A DNA stretch of 64,000 bases from Hyphomicrobiales bacterium (GCA_900469445.1 UBXM01000059.1:1-64000), one strand, 5' to 3'. Positions 42,378 through 51,407 are shown, counted from the first letter of the stretch. Notes: generated by a model from the sequence alone, not told the origin. Numbers and translations are program-made.

Positions 42378-43286
42378 CTAACGATTGAGATCTTCCGCCT
42401 TGGCCAAAACCGAGGCGCAGGCGTCGCGAATATTGTCGCGCATCGCCAGGTGGCTTCCCGTGAGCGGCCGGTCGCGGCTGGTGAGCAGCGCGATCGGCAC
42501 CATCGCCTTGTGAGACAAGGGTTTGCGGACAAGGCCGGGAAACTGGTCCCATGGAAGCAATCCATCGACCACGGCGACACCATAACCGTCGCGGACAAAG
42601 GGCAGGGCGGTCAGCGAGATGTCGATTTCGATTGCCGGATTGAACATCTGCTTTTCGGCCGCTGCCGCACTCAAAAGTATGCGGCCGGGATAGGTACCGG
42701 CCCTGTAGGAGATCAGCGTTTCCTCCTGCAAGTCGGAAAAATTGATATGTTCGCGCTCCGCCAGCCGGTGTCCTTCGGGCAGGATGCAGATGAGTTCGGT
42801 ATGGCCGAGCGTCTCGACCTCGATGCCCGGTCTCGCCATGTTGTTCATCACAAGCCCGAGTGCGGCATCGCCGTTGCGGATCATGTCGATGACATTGACC
42901 AGCGGTGCGATGAGGGAGCGGATGACGACATCCGGATGGGCTTCGCGGAAGGATGCGAGCGCCTTCGGCACGATCGACATGGCCGGTGGTGCGGAGGCGG
43001 CAACCCGGATGATGCCGGTGCGGCCGAAGCGCATGTCGGTCGTATGCCGCTTCAAGGCGCCCAGTTCCGAGAAGATTCTCTCACATTCGGGATAAAGCTC
43101 CTCGGCCTCGCGGGTTGGGACCAGCTTGCCGCGAACACGATTGAACAGTTTGAAACCCAGCTGGTCTTCCGCATGAAGCAGGATCTGGCTGAGGGCGGGC
43201 TGCGATATGTTGAGCATGGCGGCGGCCCCGGTCACAGTCCCGCAGCGCATCAGCATGCAGAAAACTTCCAGTTGGCGTGCCTGCAT
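42378..43286 (-). CDS. LysR-family transcriptional regulator
   Basis: A 302-residue LysR protein. The N-terminal HTH covers about residues 5-62 (LEVFCMLMRCGTVTGAAAML, then SQPALSQILLHAEDQLG). The co-inducer-binding domain occupies about 90-295. It lies immediately after the convergent oxidase alpha subunit and 55 bases downstream of the DAO gene on its own strand. The two T-N11-A boxes in front of hyuA, about 6 kb away, are the best-placed targets. No box of the same sequence is seen before the LysR gene itself. Confidence 0.9.
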   Translation of the reverse strand: MQARQLEVFCMLMRCGTVTGAAAMLNISQPALSQILLHAEDQLGFKLFNRVRGKLVPTREAEELYPECERIFSELGALKRHTTDMRFGRTGIIRVAASAPPAMSIVPKALASFREAHPDVVIRSLIAPLVNVIDMIRNGDAALGLVMNNMARPGIEVETLGHTELICILPEGHRLAEREHINFSDLQEETLISYRAGTYPGRILLSAAAAEKQMFNPAIEIDISLTALPFVRDGYGVAVVDGLLPWDQFPGLVRKPLSHKAMVPIALLTSRDRPLTGSHLAMRDNIRDACASVLAKAEDLNR

Positions 43287-43341
43287 GCGTTTTTCCGTGT
43301 CCGTTGGTTGCCTGTCTCAGCTTACATTAAAGGGTGATCGG

Positions 43342-44667
43342 TCAGAAGTCGGCAACCTTGCCCCAGGAAGACCGCTCGAAGCGCTCGGGACGGTAAGGGG
43401 CCGGATCGACGATGGGCTGCGCGCCGGTAATGATGTCGGCGATCAGGTGGCCGGCTCCCGGGCCGATGCCGAAGCCGTGGCCGCTGAAGCCCGCCGCAAG
43501 CACGAGGCCCGGAACGACCGCAGTCTCACCGATGGCGGGCACGCCATCCGGTGTGGAATCGATATAACCGGCCCATGCTGCGGTGACTGGCCTGCCCCTG
43601 AAATCGGGCAGGAGTTCCATGGCCCGCTCATGCGTCAGCTTGACGGTGTTGCGATCGACCGCGGGATCGAGGATGCGCATTTCCTCCATCGGCGTCGGCC
43701 GATCGAGGCGCCATGTCTTCAGGCTTTCATGGCCGCTGCGAATGCCTTCCAGTCCACCGGGCGAGAGGCTGCGCCAGCGCCGCATGAACATCGGGAGAAA
43801 CTGTGCTGCGAAACGCATGTTCTGCGCTGTCGGGTCGACACGGCCGCGTCCGCTGATCGCCAGCGTGTGTCCACCGTCGCCGCGTCGGGTAACCGATACC
43901 CGCGCCGTATGGAGCGCATCCGGAAGATCGCCCTGGCCCGGGCCGACGGAGAGGATGGATGAGCGGATGGAAGCCTGCGGGAAGCGGATGCCGAGCTGGC
44001 GGCAGAAGGACGACGCCCATGCGCCGCCGGACAGGATCGCCACCTTCGTCCTGATCGTTCCGTGTTCGGTGACGACGGCGGAAAGCCTGCCGCCTTCCAT
44101 CTCTATACCCCGGGCTGCACAGTTCTGGTGTAGAGAGCCGCCCAGCTTGATGATTGCGCGGGCGACGGCGGGAGCGGCATTGGCGGGATCGGCCGTGCCG
44201 TCCGTCGGCGAAAATACGCCGCCCTTCCATGAGCGGCCGGTCGCCTTGCCGCGTTCGCCGGCTGCGGCGCTGTCCAGCATATGCGTGGTGACGCCTACGG
44301 TCCTGGCGAAATCCCGCCATCTGGCCCAGCCGGCGATCTCTTCCTCATTGTCGCTCAGATAAAGGAGACCGCAGCGGCGGAAGCCTGTGTCTTCTCCCGT
44401 TTCGGCGGCGAAACGCTCCCACAGATCGAGGCTTTTCGTTGCCATCGGGAGTTCGCGGGCATCGCGGTTCTGCTGGCGGCACCAGCCCCAGTTGCGGCTC
44501 GATTGTTCGGCGCCGACAAAGCCCTTTTCAACCAGCGCAACCTTCAGGCCGCGCGTCGCCAAATAATAGGCGGTAAAGACCCCGACAATACCGGCGCCGA
44601 TAACGACAGCGTCGGCAGACTGCGGGAGATCGTGGGAGGTCGGGACGAGCGTGAGCGGCGCTGGCAT
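43342..44667 (-). CDS. FAD-dependent DAO-family oxidase
   Basis: A 441-residue DAO-type flavoprotein. FAD loop VVIGAGIVGVFTAYYLATRG (about 20-39), ALVEKGFVGAEQSSRNWGWCRQQNRDARE, a RNWG/GWCR signature typical of the oxidase group next to dipeptide/opine systems, and SGHGFGIGPGAGHLIADII at the C-terminus. It could be the beta subunit for the 2Fe-2S/FAD pair or a separate oxidase. AAGGAG lies before ATG 44667. It is divergent from the Lrp-type gene across two Lrp-like sites, so it is probably an Lrp target. Confidence 0.87.
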   Translation of the reverse strand: MPAPLTLVPTSHDLPQSADAVVIGAGIVGVFTAYYLATRGLKVALVEKGFVGAEQSSRNWGWCRQQNRDARELPMATKSLDLWERFAAETGEDTGFRRCGLLYLSDNEEEIAGWARWRDFARTVGVTTHMLDSAAAGERGKATGRSWKGGVFSPTDGTADPANAAPAVARAIIKLGGSLHQNCAARGIEMEGGRLSAVVTEHGTIRTKVAILSGGAWASSFCRQLGIRFPQASIRSSILSVGPGQGDLPDALHTARVSVTRRGDGGHTLAISGRGRVDPTAQNMRFAAQFLPMFMRRWRSLSPGGLEGIRSGHESLKTWRLDRPTPMEEMRILDPAVDRNTVKLTHERAMELLPDFRGRPVTAAWAGYIDSTPDGVPAIGETAVVPGLVLAAGFSGHGFGIGPGAGHLIADIITGAQPIVDPAPYRPERFERSSWGKVADF

Positions 44668-44738
44668 GGCATTTTCTCCTTATGACCGCCAGCATAGCGG
44701 GGCGAACGTCCCGTCGGTTACCGGACCCATGGCGCGCA

Positions 44739-44753
44739 CAGCATTAAATGCTG
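44739..44753. promoter_or_regulatory. Lrp-type operator candidate 1
   Basis: Perfect odd palindrome CAGCATTAAATGCTG in the DAO/Lrp divergent region. It fits most positions of the E. coli Lrp consensus YAGHAWATTWTDCTR (CAG-N9-CTG frame). Confidence 0.5.
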
Positions 44754-44850
44754 CATCATCGGGTATAAGCGGATTTTTCTGCGGGTACGGCTACTGCACA
44801 ATGGAATAGACAAGTGTCTTCATGGTGTTAAGCTGGTTTTTGCAGATCGG

Positions 44851-44865
44851 CAGAATAAAATGCTG
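44851..44865. promoter_or_regulatory. Lrp-type operator candidate 2
   Basis: CAGAATAAAATGCTG, the same CAG-N9-CTG frame and A/T-rich centre as site 1, 112 bp apart and 30 bases before the Lrp start. Placed for autorepression. Confidence 0.5.
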
Positions 44866-44895
44866 CCGCGTGCTGGTCACAAGGAGAAATCGCGG

Positions 44896-45372
44896 ATGAA
44901 GCTCGACCGTATCGACATCAAGATTCTCTACGAACTCCAGAAAAATGGCCGCATCACCAATGTCGAGCTTGCCGAACTGGTCAATCTTTCCCCCAGCCCA
45001 TGCCTGATGCGGGTGAAGAAATTGCAGCAGGAAGGTTATATCGACGGATATTCGGCCCAGATCAATATCGGCAAACTTGGCCAGACCCTGACCGTTTTCA
45101 CCGAGATCACGCTCAAGAACCATCGGCAGATCGACTTTGCCCGTTTTCTTGCGGCGGTCGAAAAAGTCGATCAGGTCATCGAATGCCATCTCGTTTCCGG
45201 CGGCTATGACTATCTGCTGAAATTCGTCACCGCCGGTATCGGCGAGTACCAGACGATCATGGAACGCCTGACGGATATGGATATCGGCATCGACAAATAT
45301 TTCAGCTTCGTGGTGCTGAAATCGCCGATCGTGAAGGCGCATATGCCGCTCACCAGCCTGTTCCTCGTTTAG
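44896..45372 (+). CDS. Lrp/AsnC-family regulator
   Basis: A 158-residue Lrp-type regulator. N-terminal HTH RIDIKILYELQKNGRITNVE and LVNLSPSPCLMRVKKLQ (about residues 4-45), then the RAM/SAM ligand-binding domain (about 65-150) with VIECHLVSGGYDYLLKF. AAGGAG nine bases before ATG 44896 sets the start. Lrp-type proteins sense amino acids. It faces the DAO oxidase on one side and the opine/dipeptide-type ABC importer on the other, and is the most likely sensor of the imported compound. It ends at a bidirectional terminator. Confidence 0.92.
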   Translation: MKLDRIDIKILYELQKNGRITNVELAELVNLSPSPCLMRVKKLQQEGYIDGYSAQINIGKLGQTLTVFTEITLKNHRQIDFARFLAAVEKVDQVIECHLVSGGYDYLLKFVTAGIGEYQTIMERLTDMDIGIDKYFSFVVLKSPIVKAHMPLTSLFLV

Positions 45373-45396
45373 CATATCCCGATTTCTGGCGAGAGC

Positions 45397-45424
45397 GATC
45401 ACCGGCATTCGCATGCCGGTGATC
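45397..45424. terminator. Bidirectional terminator between Lrp gene and ABC operon
   Basis: Perfect 12-bp stem GATCACCGGCAT / ATGCCGGTGATC with a TCGC tetraloop between the convergent Lrp gene and the last ABC gene. T-tracts are poor on both sides. Confidence 0.65.
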
Positions 45425-45431
45425 CTGGTGT

Positions 45432-47087
45432 TCAGGCTTGCCCGTAAGCTTTCACCAGTTCGGGATCGCGTTCGAGGCTGTCGAGCCAATTGGGGTCCAG
45501 CTTGGGCACCGACGAAAACAGCAATTGCGAATAGGGATGCTGCGGGATCTTGGAGATAGCCGGGGTGATCTGTTCGACTTTTTGCCCGCGATACATGACG
45601 ACAATCTCGTCGCAGATGGCTTCCACCACCGACAGGTCGTGACTGATGAAGATGTAGGAAAGCGCAAGCTCGCGCTGCAATTCCTTCAGAAGATCAATGA
45701 CCGCAGCGGCGACAACGGTATCGAGTGCCGAGGTGATCTCGTCGCAGAGGATGATCTTCGGCTCGGCGGCGAGCGCGCGTGCGAAATTGACGCGCTGTTT
45801 CTGGCCACCGGAAAGTTCAGCCGGCGTTCTGCTGCGTAGCGCTTTCGGTAACTGCACCATGTCGAGCAATTGATCGATGCGGGCGCTGCGCTGGCTGCCC
45901 TTCATGCCGTGATAGAAGGTGAGGGGGCGGCCGAGGATGTCCTCGATCGATTTCGCCGGATTGAGAGACGTGTCCGCGTGCTGGAAAACGATCTGCAATT
46001 CGCGAAGCTGCTCGTGACTTCTCTGCCGTGCCGAAGGTGCCAGTTGCTGCCCGTCGAGGGTCAGCTTGCCGGATGAGGCTGGCAGGATGCCGGCGATCGA
46101 GCGGGCAAGTGTCGATTTCCCGCAGCCGGATTCACCGATGATGCCGAGATTGCGCCCCTTTTGCACAGTAATGCTGGCTTCCTGAACGGCGCGCACCAAT
46201 GGCAGGCCGTCCTCCTGAATAGGACCGTAACCCGCAGTGAGGGCGTCGATCTCAAGCAGGGGCTGTGCCTGCGACACGGCACCGAGATTGTCTCCGCGCG
46301 GCTTGGGCTCAAAGGCAGACAGAAGTTCGCGCGTATAGGGATGTTTGGCATTGTTGAGAATGGTTTCGGTGGAGCCGACTTCCTGCACTTCGCCATTGCG
46401 CAGCACGAGAATACGGTCGGCGATCTGGGCGACGACAGCCAGATCGTGGGATACGTAGACACCGGCAATTCCGCTTTTCTTCATGACGGACTTGAAGGCG
46501 CGCAGAACCTCGATCTGGGTCGTCACATCCAATGCCGTCGTCGGCTCGTCGAAAATCACGAGTTTCGGATCGCTGATCAGCGCCATCGCGGCGGCGAGGC
46601 GCTGCAGCTGACCACCGGAAACCTGGTGCGGGTAACGATCGCCGATCTGTTCGGGATTGGGCAGGGAAAGTGCCTTGAACAGAGATATGGCCTTCTGCCT
46701 GGCTTCGGCCGGTGGCAGGAGCTTATGGATATGCGTGACCTCGACGACCTGATCGATGATGCGCTTGGTAGGATTGAAGGCAGCGGCGGCCGATTGCGGC
46801 ACGTAGGATATTTCCCGCCCCCGGATCATCGCCCGCTGCCGCTCGCTCAGCGTCACCATGTCCTTGCCGGCGACATGGATGCTGCCGCCGGATATGCGGC
46901 AGCCCGTGCGGGTATAGCCCATCAGGGTCAGGGCAATGGTGGTCTTGCCGGAACCACTTTCGCCGATCAGCGCGACGATCTCCCCTGGTGCTATATCGAG
47001 ATCGACGCCCTTGATGATGTCCAGGCGGCGGCCGGAATCGGTTGTCGCTTCGACCTTCAGTCCGCGAATTTCTACGAGATTTTCCAT
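45432..47087 (-). CDS. Fused peptide/opine ABC ATPase (DppD-DppF type)
   Basis: A 551-residue protein with two complete ABC modules. Module 1 (about 1-265): Walker A GESGSGKTT, signature VSGGQLQRLAAAM, Walker B LVIFDEPTTALD. Module 2 (about 285-545): Walker A GESGCGKST, signature LSGGQKQRVNFARAL, Walker B IILCDEITSALD. It corresponds to DppD and DppF joined, a common form in rhizobia, and drives import through the two permeases upstream. The start directly abuts the DppC-type stop. Last gene of a minus-strand receptor-permease-permease-ATPase unit. Confidence 0.92.
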   Translation of the reverse strand: MENLVEIRGLKVEATTDSGRRLDIIKGVDLDIAPGEIVALIGESGSGKTTIALTLMGYTRTGCRISGGSIHVAGKDMVTLSERQRAMIRGREISYVPQSAAAAFNPTKRIIDQVVEVTHIHKLLPPAEARQKAISLFKALSLPNPEQIGDRYPHQVSGGQLQRLAAAMALISDPKLVIFDEPTTALDVTTQIEVLRAFKSVMKKSGIAGVYVSHDLAVVAQIADRILVLRNGEVQEVGSTETILNNAKHPYTRELLSAFEPKPRGDNLGAVSQAQPLLEIDALTAGYGPIQEDGLPLVRAVQEASITVQKGRNLGIIGESGCGKSTLARSIAGILPASSGKLTLDGQQLAPSARQRSHEQLRELQIVFQHADTSLNPAKSIEDILGRPLTFYHGMKGSQRSARIDQLLDMVQLPKALRSRTPAELSGGQKQRVNFARALAAEPKIILCDEITSALDTVVAAAVIDLLKELQRELALSYIFISHDLSVVEAICDEIVVMYRGQKVEQITPAISKIPQHPYSQLLFSSVPKLDPNWLDSLERDPELVKAYGQA

Positions 47088-47930
47088 TCACGCACTCCGG
47101 TCGCGGATCTTCTTGGGCAGGTTGTCGATCAGCAGGTTGACGCTGATCGTGAGGCTGGCAATCGCAAGCGAGGGCACGATGACAGCCGGTGCGCCGAAAG
47201 GCAGGCCGCTGATGTTTTCGTGAACCAGCGCACCCCAATCGGCATAGGGCGGCTGTACACCGAGGCCGAGAAAAGAGAGGCCGGACAGAAGCAGCGTGAT
47301 GAAGACGAAACGAATGCCGAAATCCGCCAGCAACGGGCCGATAATGTTCGGCAGGATCTCGGAAAAGATGATGTAAAGGATGCTTTCGCCACGGGTGCGG
47401 GCGACGGTGATGTAGTCCATCGTGTTGACGTTGACGGCAAGCGCGCGGGCGAAACGATAGGCGCCGGGGGTATAGATCACCGCCAGCATGACGATCAGGA
47501 CATTGATCGAGGAACCGATCGCGGCAGCAACGACGAGGCCGGAAAGCTTGCTGGGAATGGAATTGAGCGCATCGAGAAAACGGCTGAGGATCGTATCGAA
47601 CCAGCCGCCGATGACGGCTGCGGCCATGCCGAGTGCCGTTCCGGTGAAACAGGCAATGCAGACGGCGGCAAGCGAGATGCCGACGGTGTAACGCGCCCCC
47701 ATCATCAATCTGGAGAGCATGTCACGGCCAAGATAATCGGAACCGAGAAGCAGCTTGCTGCTCATCGGGCCGAAATAATCCTCGTCGACGATTTCTCCGA
47801 TCGGATAGGGAATGATGTGCGGGGCCGCCAGTGCGATGACCGCCCAGAAGACGATAATCGCAAGCCCGACCATTCCGACCCAGCTGAAGCTGTAGCTGAC
47901 TTTGCTCGAAAAGGGCGTGGATAGGGTCAT
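47088..47930 (-). CDS. Peptide/opine ABC permease (DppC type)
   Basis: A 280-residue permease with the DppC layout: TM1 near residue 20-42 (VGMVGLAIIVFWAVIALA), then GSDYLGRDMLSRLMMGARY, a hallmark of DppC/OppC, and ARTRGESILYIIFSEILPN as the EAA loop. ATG at 47930 is set by the one-base gap to the DppB-type stop; a longer frame starts inside that gene. Confidence 0.9.
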   Translation of the reverse strand: MTLSTPFSSKVSYSFSWVGMVGLAIIVFWAVIALAAPHIIPYPIGEIVDEDYFGPMSSKLLLGSDYLGRDMLSRLMMGARYTVGISLAAVCIACFTGTALGMAAAVIGGWFDTILSRFLDALNSIPSKLSGLVVAAAIGSSINVLIVMLAVIYTPGAYRFARALAVNVNTMDYITVARTRGESILYIIFSEILPNIIGPLLADFGIRFVFITLLLSGLSFLGLGVQPPYADWGALVHENISGLPFGAPAVIVPSLAIASLTISVNLLIDNLPKKIRDRSA

Positions 47931-47931
47931 G

Positions 47932-48882
47932 TCAGCGCAGCCTCGGGTTGGCAAGAATGGCAACGATATCTGCAAGCGTGATCAGGGCGAGATAGCCGAT
48001 GCAGAAGATGATGGCGCAGGATTGGATGAGCGGCAGGTCACGCGTCGAGACGCCATCGACCATCAGCTTGGCAACACCCGGATAGTTGAAGATGGTCTCG
48101 ACGATGATGACGCCGCCGACGAGATAGGACAGCGACAGCGCGATCGCGTTGGCTATCGGTCCGACCGCGTTGGGCAGCGCATGGTAGAGCACTGCGCGCG
48201 GACGCGAAGCGCCTTTCAGAAGAGCCGCTTCCACATAGGGCGTGTTGATCGTGTCGATGACGGCTGCGCGGGTCATGCGGATCATCTGTGCCGAGACGAC
48301 GAAGGCAAGGGTGATGACCGGCATGGCATAGACTTTCAGCACCTGCCAGAAGGAGGTCACCTCATTGGCAAAGGAAAGTGCGGGCAGCCACTTCAGATAG
48401 ACCGAAAAGACGAGGACCGCGGACGTGGCGATCATGAATTCGGGCACGGAGATCACGCCGATCGTCAGGATCGTGACGATGCGGTCATAGAGGGAGCCGC
48501 GGAACATGGCTGCGGTAATGCCGAGCGTCAGGGCAACCGGTACGGCGATCAGCGTCGTGATGCCGGCAAGCCGCATCGTGTTGACGAAACGTCCGCCGAT
48601 CAGATCAGCGACCGCGACATTGTTGACGTAGGAGGTGCCGAGATCGCCCTGTGCCAAACCGGCGAGCCAGCGGAAGAAACGGAACACGGCAGGCTCGTCG
48701 AGATGCATGGCGGCGCGGAGACCGGCAACGGCTTCCGGCGTGGCCGCCTGCCCGAGCAGGATAGTTGCAGTATCGCCGGGCAGCATGGCGGTTGCAAAGA
48801 AGACCGCGAACGAGACGATCAGCAGTGTCAGGCCTGCAATGAGAAGCCGGTGCGCAATGAGATTGAGTACGAATGTCCTCAA
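47932..48882 (-). CDS. Peptide/opine ABC permease (DppB type)
   Basis: A DppB-type permease of about 316 residues. Features: TM1 LLIAGLTLLIVSFAVFFATA, the AMLPGDTATILLGQAATPEAV loop (DppB: PGDP), ALPNAVGPIANAIALSLSYL and GVSTRDLPLIQSCAI. The start is uncertain. TTG at 48882 has GGGAG six bases before it and gives a normal N-terminus; an ATG at 48963 adds 27 atypical residues and abuts the hairpin at 48964-48991. With the DppC-type partner it forms the channel. Confidence 0.88.
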   Translation of the reverse strand: MRTFVLNLIAHRLLIAGLTLLIVSFAVFFATAMLPGDTATILLGQAATPEAVAGLRAAMHLDEPAVFRFFRWLAGLAQGDLGTSYVNNVAVADLIGGRFVNTMRLAGITTLIAVPVALTLGITAAMFRGSLYDRIVTILTIGVISVPEFMIATSAVLVFSVYLKWLPALSFANEVTSFWQVLKVYAMPVITLAFVVSAQMIRMTRAAVIDTINTPYVEAALLKGASRPRAVLYHALPNAVGPIANAIALSLSYLVGGVIIVETIFNYPGVAKLMVDGVSTRDLPLIQSCAIIFCIGYLALITLADIVAILANPRLR

Positions 48883-48963
48883 GATCGGCTCCCTGGTTTT
48901 GAGAAGTTCCAATTGCCGGCAGGCTCCCGTCTGGAGCGGAATATGCCGGAACATGCGGCACAA

Positions 48964-48991
48964 ATGGCAGGAGACGGGTGTCTCCTGCCAT
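48964..48991 (-). terminator. Receptor/permease intercistronic hairpin (ABC operon)
   Basis: Perfect 12-bp stem ATGGCAGGAGAC / GTCTCCTGCCAT with a GGGT loop, 12 bases after the receptor stop and before the first permease. Same placement as the ugpB-ugpA hairpin. Confidence 0.65.
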
Positions 48992-49003
48992 CATGCATGA
49001 GCC

Positions 49004-50614
49004 TCAGGCGTCGATCCAGACGTATTCGGCAAAGGCGTAGCCCATCATGCCGCCAAGCGGGTTGGCCTCGAGGCCCTTCAGCTTTTCGGTGATGGCGTCG
49101 ACATTGGAGATGTAGACCGGAATGATGGTGCCGGCTTCTTCTGCAACCATGACCTGCATCTGGCCGTAGATTTCCTTGCGCTTGGCTTCATCGAGAAGGC
49201 CGCGTGCTTCGACCAGCATGCTGTCGAATTTTTCGGACTTGTACTGGCTTTCGTTCCACGGCGCGTTGGACGCGTAGAGAAGCGAGAACAGGATATCCGG
49301 TGTCGGACGCGGATTGATATTGCCGAAATGGATCGGTGCCTTCAGCCAGTAGTTCGACCAGTAGCCGTCGTTCGGAACACGCTGGACATCGAGGTTCATG
49401 CCGATTTCGGCAGCCGATTGCTGCACGATGGTCGCCATTTCGACGGCAGAGGTGGCGGCGTCGGAGGTGATGATTGGGATCTTCTGACCCAGCACGCCGG
49501 CTTTTTCGAAGTGGAACTTCGCCTTCTCCGGATCGAAGGCTTTCGGCTTGAGTTCGGCATTGTGATAGACGCTTGCCGGCGAAATCGGCTGGTCGTTGGC
49601 GACTTCGGCCAGACCGCGCAGAACCGACTTCTGGATCTGTTCGCGGTTGGTGATGTATTTCATACCCGTGATGAAATCGGCCTTGTCGCCCGGCGTCATG
49701 TCAAGGCGGATATTGAGGTCGGTATAGTTCCCGGATGTGGTCTTGGAGAGGACGAAGCCGGGCTGGCTTTCGACCAGGCGCATGGAGCGCGGCTTGATCG
49801 AGGCGGCGAGATGGATGTCGCCGGAAAGAAGCGCGTTCACGCGGGCATTGTCGTCCGAAATAGCGAAGAATTCGAACGAGTCCACATGAGCGCCGCCGGA
49901 CTTGAAGTAGTTCGGGTTCTTGGCAAAGATCGACTTCACGCCCGGCTCGAAGGTTTCGAGCTTGAAGGCGCCGGTGCCGATACCCTTGGAGAAATCGGTC
50001 GTGCCGTCCTGGACGATCATGAAATGATGCTGCGACAGGATCGTCGGAAGGTCTGCATTGGGGTTGGCAAGCACGATCTCGACCGTTGTCGGGTCAACCG
50101 CCTTGACGTCGGTGATCTGCTTGGCGATTGCGTTGACCTTTGAGCCGACGGCCGGATCGAGGTGACGCTTCAGCGAGAAGACGACGTCGGTGGAGGTCAG
50201 CGACTTGCCGTCGTGGAAGGTTACCCCGGAGCGCAGCTTGACGGTCCAGGTCTTGGCGTCCGCGCTTTCGATCTTTTCTGCAAGTTCCATCTGCGCAATG
50301 CCTGCCTGGTCGAGGAAGGTCAGGCGGTTGTAAAGCGCGCAGCAGCGGACGTAGTCGGTGGAAAGGGAGGCCTTGGCCGGGTCAAGCGTATCCGCGGTCG
50401 AGGACGACCAGCCGGCCGCCTTGAGGTTGCCGCCGCTCTTCGGGGTTGCCGCGATGGCGTCGGACGCCCGACCGAGGATCATGCCTCCGGCAGACATTGC
50501 GACGCCGCCTGCAAGCATCATGCTTAAGAGTTCGCGCCGAGTGGCTCCGCGGCGAATGGCATTCTCGACCATTGCGTCGTCCGACGCGGTCCAGTTGGTG
50601 ATCTTATTATGCAT
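49004..50614 (-). CDS. Peptide/opine-type ABC solute-binding protein
   Basis: A 536-residue SBP family 5 receptor. The N-terminus looks like a Tat signal: RRGATRRELLSMMLAGGVAM, twin arginines followed by a hydrophobic stretch, with cleavage near IAA at about residue 56. Mature features: DPAKASLSTDYVRCC, LRSGVTFHDGKSLTSTDVVF (family 5 signature) and NGxxxYNxxL-like segments. It binds a peptide, opine or similar cationic/amino-acid-derived solute. Tat export suggests folding before export. It is downstream of a HAD gene on the same strand. AAGGGGA lies before the ATG. Confidence 0.9.
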   Translation of the reverse strand: MHNKITNWTASDDAMVENAIRRGATRRELLSMMLAGGVAMSAGGMILGRASDAIAATPKSGGNLKAAGWSSSTADTLDPAKASLSTDYVRCCALYNRLTFLDQAGIAQMELAEKIESADAKTWTVKLRSGVTFHDGKSLTSTDVVFSLKRHLDPAVGSKVNAIAKQITDVKAVDPTTVEIVLANPNADLPTILSQHHFMIVQDGTTDFSKGIGTGAFKLETFEPGVKSIFAKNPNYFKSGGAHVDSFEFFAISDDNARVNALLSGDIHLAASIKPRSMRLVESQPGFVLSKTTSGNYTDLNIRLDMTPGDKADFITGMKYITNREQIQKSVLRGLAEVANDQPISPASVYHNAELKPKAFDPEKAKFHFEKAGVLGQKIPIITSDAATSAVEMATIVQQSAAEIGMNLDVQRVPNDGYWSNYWLKAPIHFGNINPRPTPDILFSLLYASNAPWNESQYKSEKFDSMLVEARGLLDEAKRKEIYGQMQVMVAEEAGTIIPVYISNVDAITEKLKGLEANPLGGMMGYAFAEYVWIDA

Positions 50615-50690
50615 CTCATTCCCCTTTTCACCGTTGGCGGGCGGCCGGTCTTCAGCCGGCTTGGCCCGATGTTACGAAGATCGTCGATGG

Positions 50691-51407
50691 TCAGTTCTCG
50701 TTGGCAACCCTCACGGCTTCGGCCAGTTCGGCCATCGAAGTGAAGTGGTAGTCAGGCTTGGTGAATTCGGCAGGCTCGATCGTGCCGCCATACCCTTTTT
50801 GGGCATGCCGGCGCTGGATCCAGCAATTGGTCATGCCGAGCTGACGCGAAATGCCGATGTCATGATATTGGCTCTGGGCGACGTGGAGGATGTCATCCTT
50901 GCTCGCGCCCTCTGAGGAGACGAAGTCGAAGACCTGATGAAAAAAGGCCGGATCGGGCTTCTCGGTGCCGGTATCATCGGCGGTGAAGGCGGCGTGGAAG
51001 GGATTGTCGAGCTCCTTGGAGAAAAACTCGAATGCCCAGCGCCGCGCATTGGTCATCGCGATCAGGCGATAATGCTGCTTCAAGTCGGCCAGTGCTTTTA
51101 CGCTGTCCGGGAAGGCCTTCCAGGTCTTTGCAGAATCGCGCAGGCGTTCGCCATGGGCCTTTTCGGCGGGCAGGCCGAGTTTCGGTGCGATCAGGAGATA
51201 GACGCGAACAAGATCATCCGGGAAAAGGCCGGTGGCGTCCGAATAACGGGCTGCCCGGTAGAGCGCTAGCGCTTCTTCGCCATCGACTTCGACACCGTTC
51301 TCGGTTCCGATTTCCTTGAGGCAGGAGGTCAGCCCGCCTTCAAAATCGATCAGCGTGCCAACGACGTCGAAGGACAGATATTTGAATGATGTCAGAGATT
51401 TCGTCAC
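50691..51407 (-). CDS. HAD-superfamily hydrolase, haloacid-dehalogenase type II-like
   Basis: A 238-residue HAD protein. Motif I FDVVGTLIDFEGG has the nucleophile Asp and the type II dehalogenase-like GTL; motif II is the Thr/Asn of AMTNARRW; motif III lysine is in GTEKPDPAFF; motif IV acidic/Ser region is HVAQSQYHDIG, as in 2-haloacid dehalogenases. GTG at 51407 is taken as start; a TTG at 51431 is possible. It precedes the ABC receptor on the same strand. In similar clusters such proteins may act on phosphorylated or modified amines, but no substrate can be assigned. A relative lies at 54213-54881. Confidence 0.8.
   Translation of the reverse strand: MTKSLTSFKYLSFDVVGTLIDFEGGLTSCLKEIGTENGVEVDGEEALALYRAARYSDATGLFPDDLVRVYLLIAPKLGLPAEKAHGERLRDSAKTWKAFPDSVKALADLKQHYRLIAMTNARRWAFEFFSKELDNPFHAAFTADDTGTEKPDPAFFHQVFDFVSSEGASKDDILHVAQSQYHDIGISRQLGMTNCWIQRRHAQKGYGGTIEPAEFTKPDYHFTSMAELAEAVRVANEN

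Noticed and set aside
46161..47924. 587-codon frame antisense to the ABC ATPase and permease
   Set aside because: Shadow of two well supported ABC genes; its translation is charged and repetitive without motifs.
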